In this document: piece by piece, positions 13,892 through 14,412 of the stretch
How positions within the stretch are numbered: position 1 is the stretch's first letter
Layout of the letters: every line of letters starts with the position of its first letter
Assembly: GCA_964396555.1 (NCBI GenBank)
Contig: CAYNFX010000045.1
Location: 1 to 14,412, forward strand
DNA: 14,412 nt
Direction of reading: 5' to 3'
From: Geofilum sp964396555
GTDB taxonomy: Bacteria > Bacteroidota > Bacteroidia > Bacteroidales > Marinilabiliaceae
Position numbers and translations under genes: made by a program
Notes under the pieces: model-generated
Told to the model about the DNA's origin: nothing
Seen by the model: the letters and a program-made list of their open reading frames with translations, nothing else
Databases searched by the model: none

Positions 13892-14412
13892 ATGAGCGAG
13901 CTTGCGACCTTAAATATTATGTACCTGCCGGGAGTCGGACCAAAGAAGGCTGATCTGCTGAAACGGGAACTTCGTATCGTTTCGTACGAAGATCTGCTGT
14001 ATTACTTTCCGTACCGCTACGTTGACAGAAGCAAGATTTATACTATTAGTGAGATTCGTCCTGATATGCAGTATGTGCAGGTCAAGGGTCGTATTGTTGC
14101 CTTGCGTACTGTTGGGGAAGGCAGGACTAAGCGCCTCCGTGCCTGGCTCGACGACGGTACCGGCAGGATTGAGCTTGTCTGGTTCAAAGGTCTGAAGTAT
14201 GTTCAGGGCAGACTTAGAAGTGATATAGACTTTATCGCTTTTGGAAAACCAGTGGTCTATGGCGGGCAGATTAACATTGTACATCCTGAAATGGAAAAGT
14301 ATGATGAAAGCAAGGTGCGCCTTCAGGCGGGCCTTCAGCCTCAGTATGTGACTTCCGAGAAAATGAAGAGCAACTTCTTGAATTCCCGTGCTGTTCAGAA
14401 GCTTATCTTCAA
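13892..14412 (+). CDS. recG: ATP-dependent DNA helicase RecG, N-terminal part
   Basis: The open frame runs from ATG 13892 to the window edge (173 codons, no stop), about a quarter of a normal RecG of about 700 residues. RecG reverses stalled replication forks and branch-migrates Holliday junctions. The visible part is the N-terminal wedge region. It includes the helix-hairpin-helix-like segment YLPGVGPKKADLLKRE (11-26), the family motif DLLYYFPYRYVDRSK (33-47) and the OB-fold that contacts the fork, from YVQVKGRIVALR (about 60-71) to QINIVHPEME near 125-134. The helicase motor domains lie beyond the window. The start is chosen because MSELATLNIMYLPGVGPK fits the family, with no longer upstream extension expected. 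It diverges from the methyltransferase gene across a 134-base intergenic region. Confidence 0.95.
   Translation, partial: MSELATLNIMYLPGVGPKKADLLKRELRIVSYEDLLYYFPYRYVDRSKIYTISEIRPDMQYVQVKGRIVALRTVGEGRTKRLRAWLDDGTGRIELVWFKGLKYVQGRLRSDIDFIAFGKPVVYGGQINIVHPEMEKYDESKVRLQAGLQPQYVTSEKMKSNFLNSRAVQKLIF

Overview
The window looks like a draft or metagenome-derived contig from a member of the Bacteroidota, probably the order Bacteroidales. The evidence is the gene content: a guaB followed by a run of SurA-type foldases and an OstA-like protein, a DUF2795 small acidic protein and a PduO-type adenosyltransferase. Upstream regions repeatedly carry the phylum's -7 promoter element TAnnTTTG, and Shine-Dalgarno sequences are scarce. 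No RNA gene, insertion sequence, CRISPR array or phage gene was seen.

Left part (1-3890). On the minus strand lie the 5' end of a secreted Calx-beta repeat protein that runs off the window, and a lipoprotein of unknown function. A divergent promoter region (1641-1814) separates the lipoprotein from a secreted GH51 alpha-L-arabinofuranosidase on the plus strand. Directly after its stop codon is a short open stretch whose translation resembles pieces of a GH43 enzyme, possibly a decayed relic. The 150 bases between the two minus-strand genes (657-806) hold nothing I can name.

Middle (3944-11315). guaB (IMP dehydrogenase) is interrupted by 100 N. The 55 bases before the gap are repeated exactly after it, so the gap is an assembly artefact; joining the copies restores one intact 489-residue protein. 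A strong terminator follows. Then comes a tightly spaced operon: a double-parvulin foldase, a SurA-like lipoprotein without a recognisable catalytic domain, a SurA-type foldase and an OstA/LptA-like periplasmic protein. Together they form a likely envelope-biogenesis unit for outer-membrane protein folding and lipopolysaccharide transport. It ends at a symmetrical terminator shared with the opposite strand.

Right part (11322-14412). A minus-strand run, in transcription order, encodes a SAM-dependent methyltransferase, a LolD/MacB-type ABC ATPase without a permease beside it, a cob(I)alamin adenosyltransferase and the DUF2795 protein, which appears to have its own promoter. Divergent from the methyltransferase is the 5' part of recG, cut by the window end.

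Most of this is ordinary core genome. I see no clear undescribed defence or mobile system. The best items for a second look are the artificial break in guaB, the possible GH43 relic, the non-catalytic foldase lipoprotein, the orphan ABC ATPase and the promoter set. No gene-free stretch exceeds about 200 bases.
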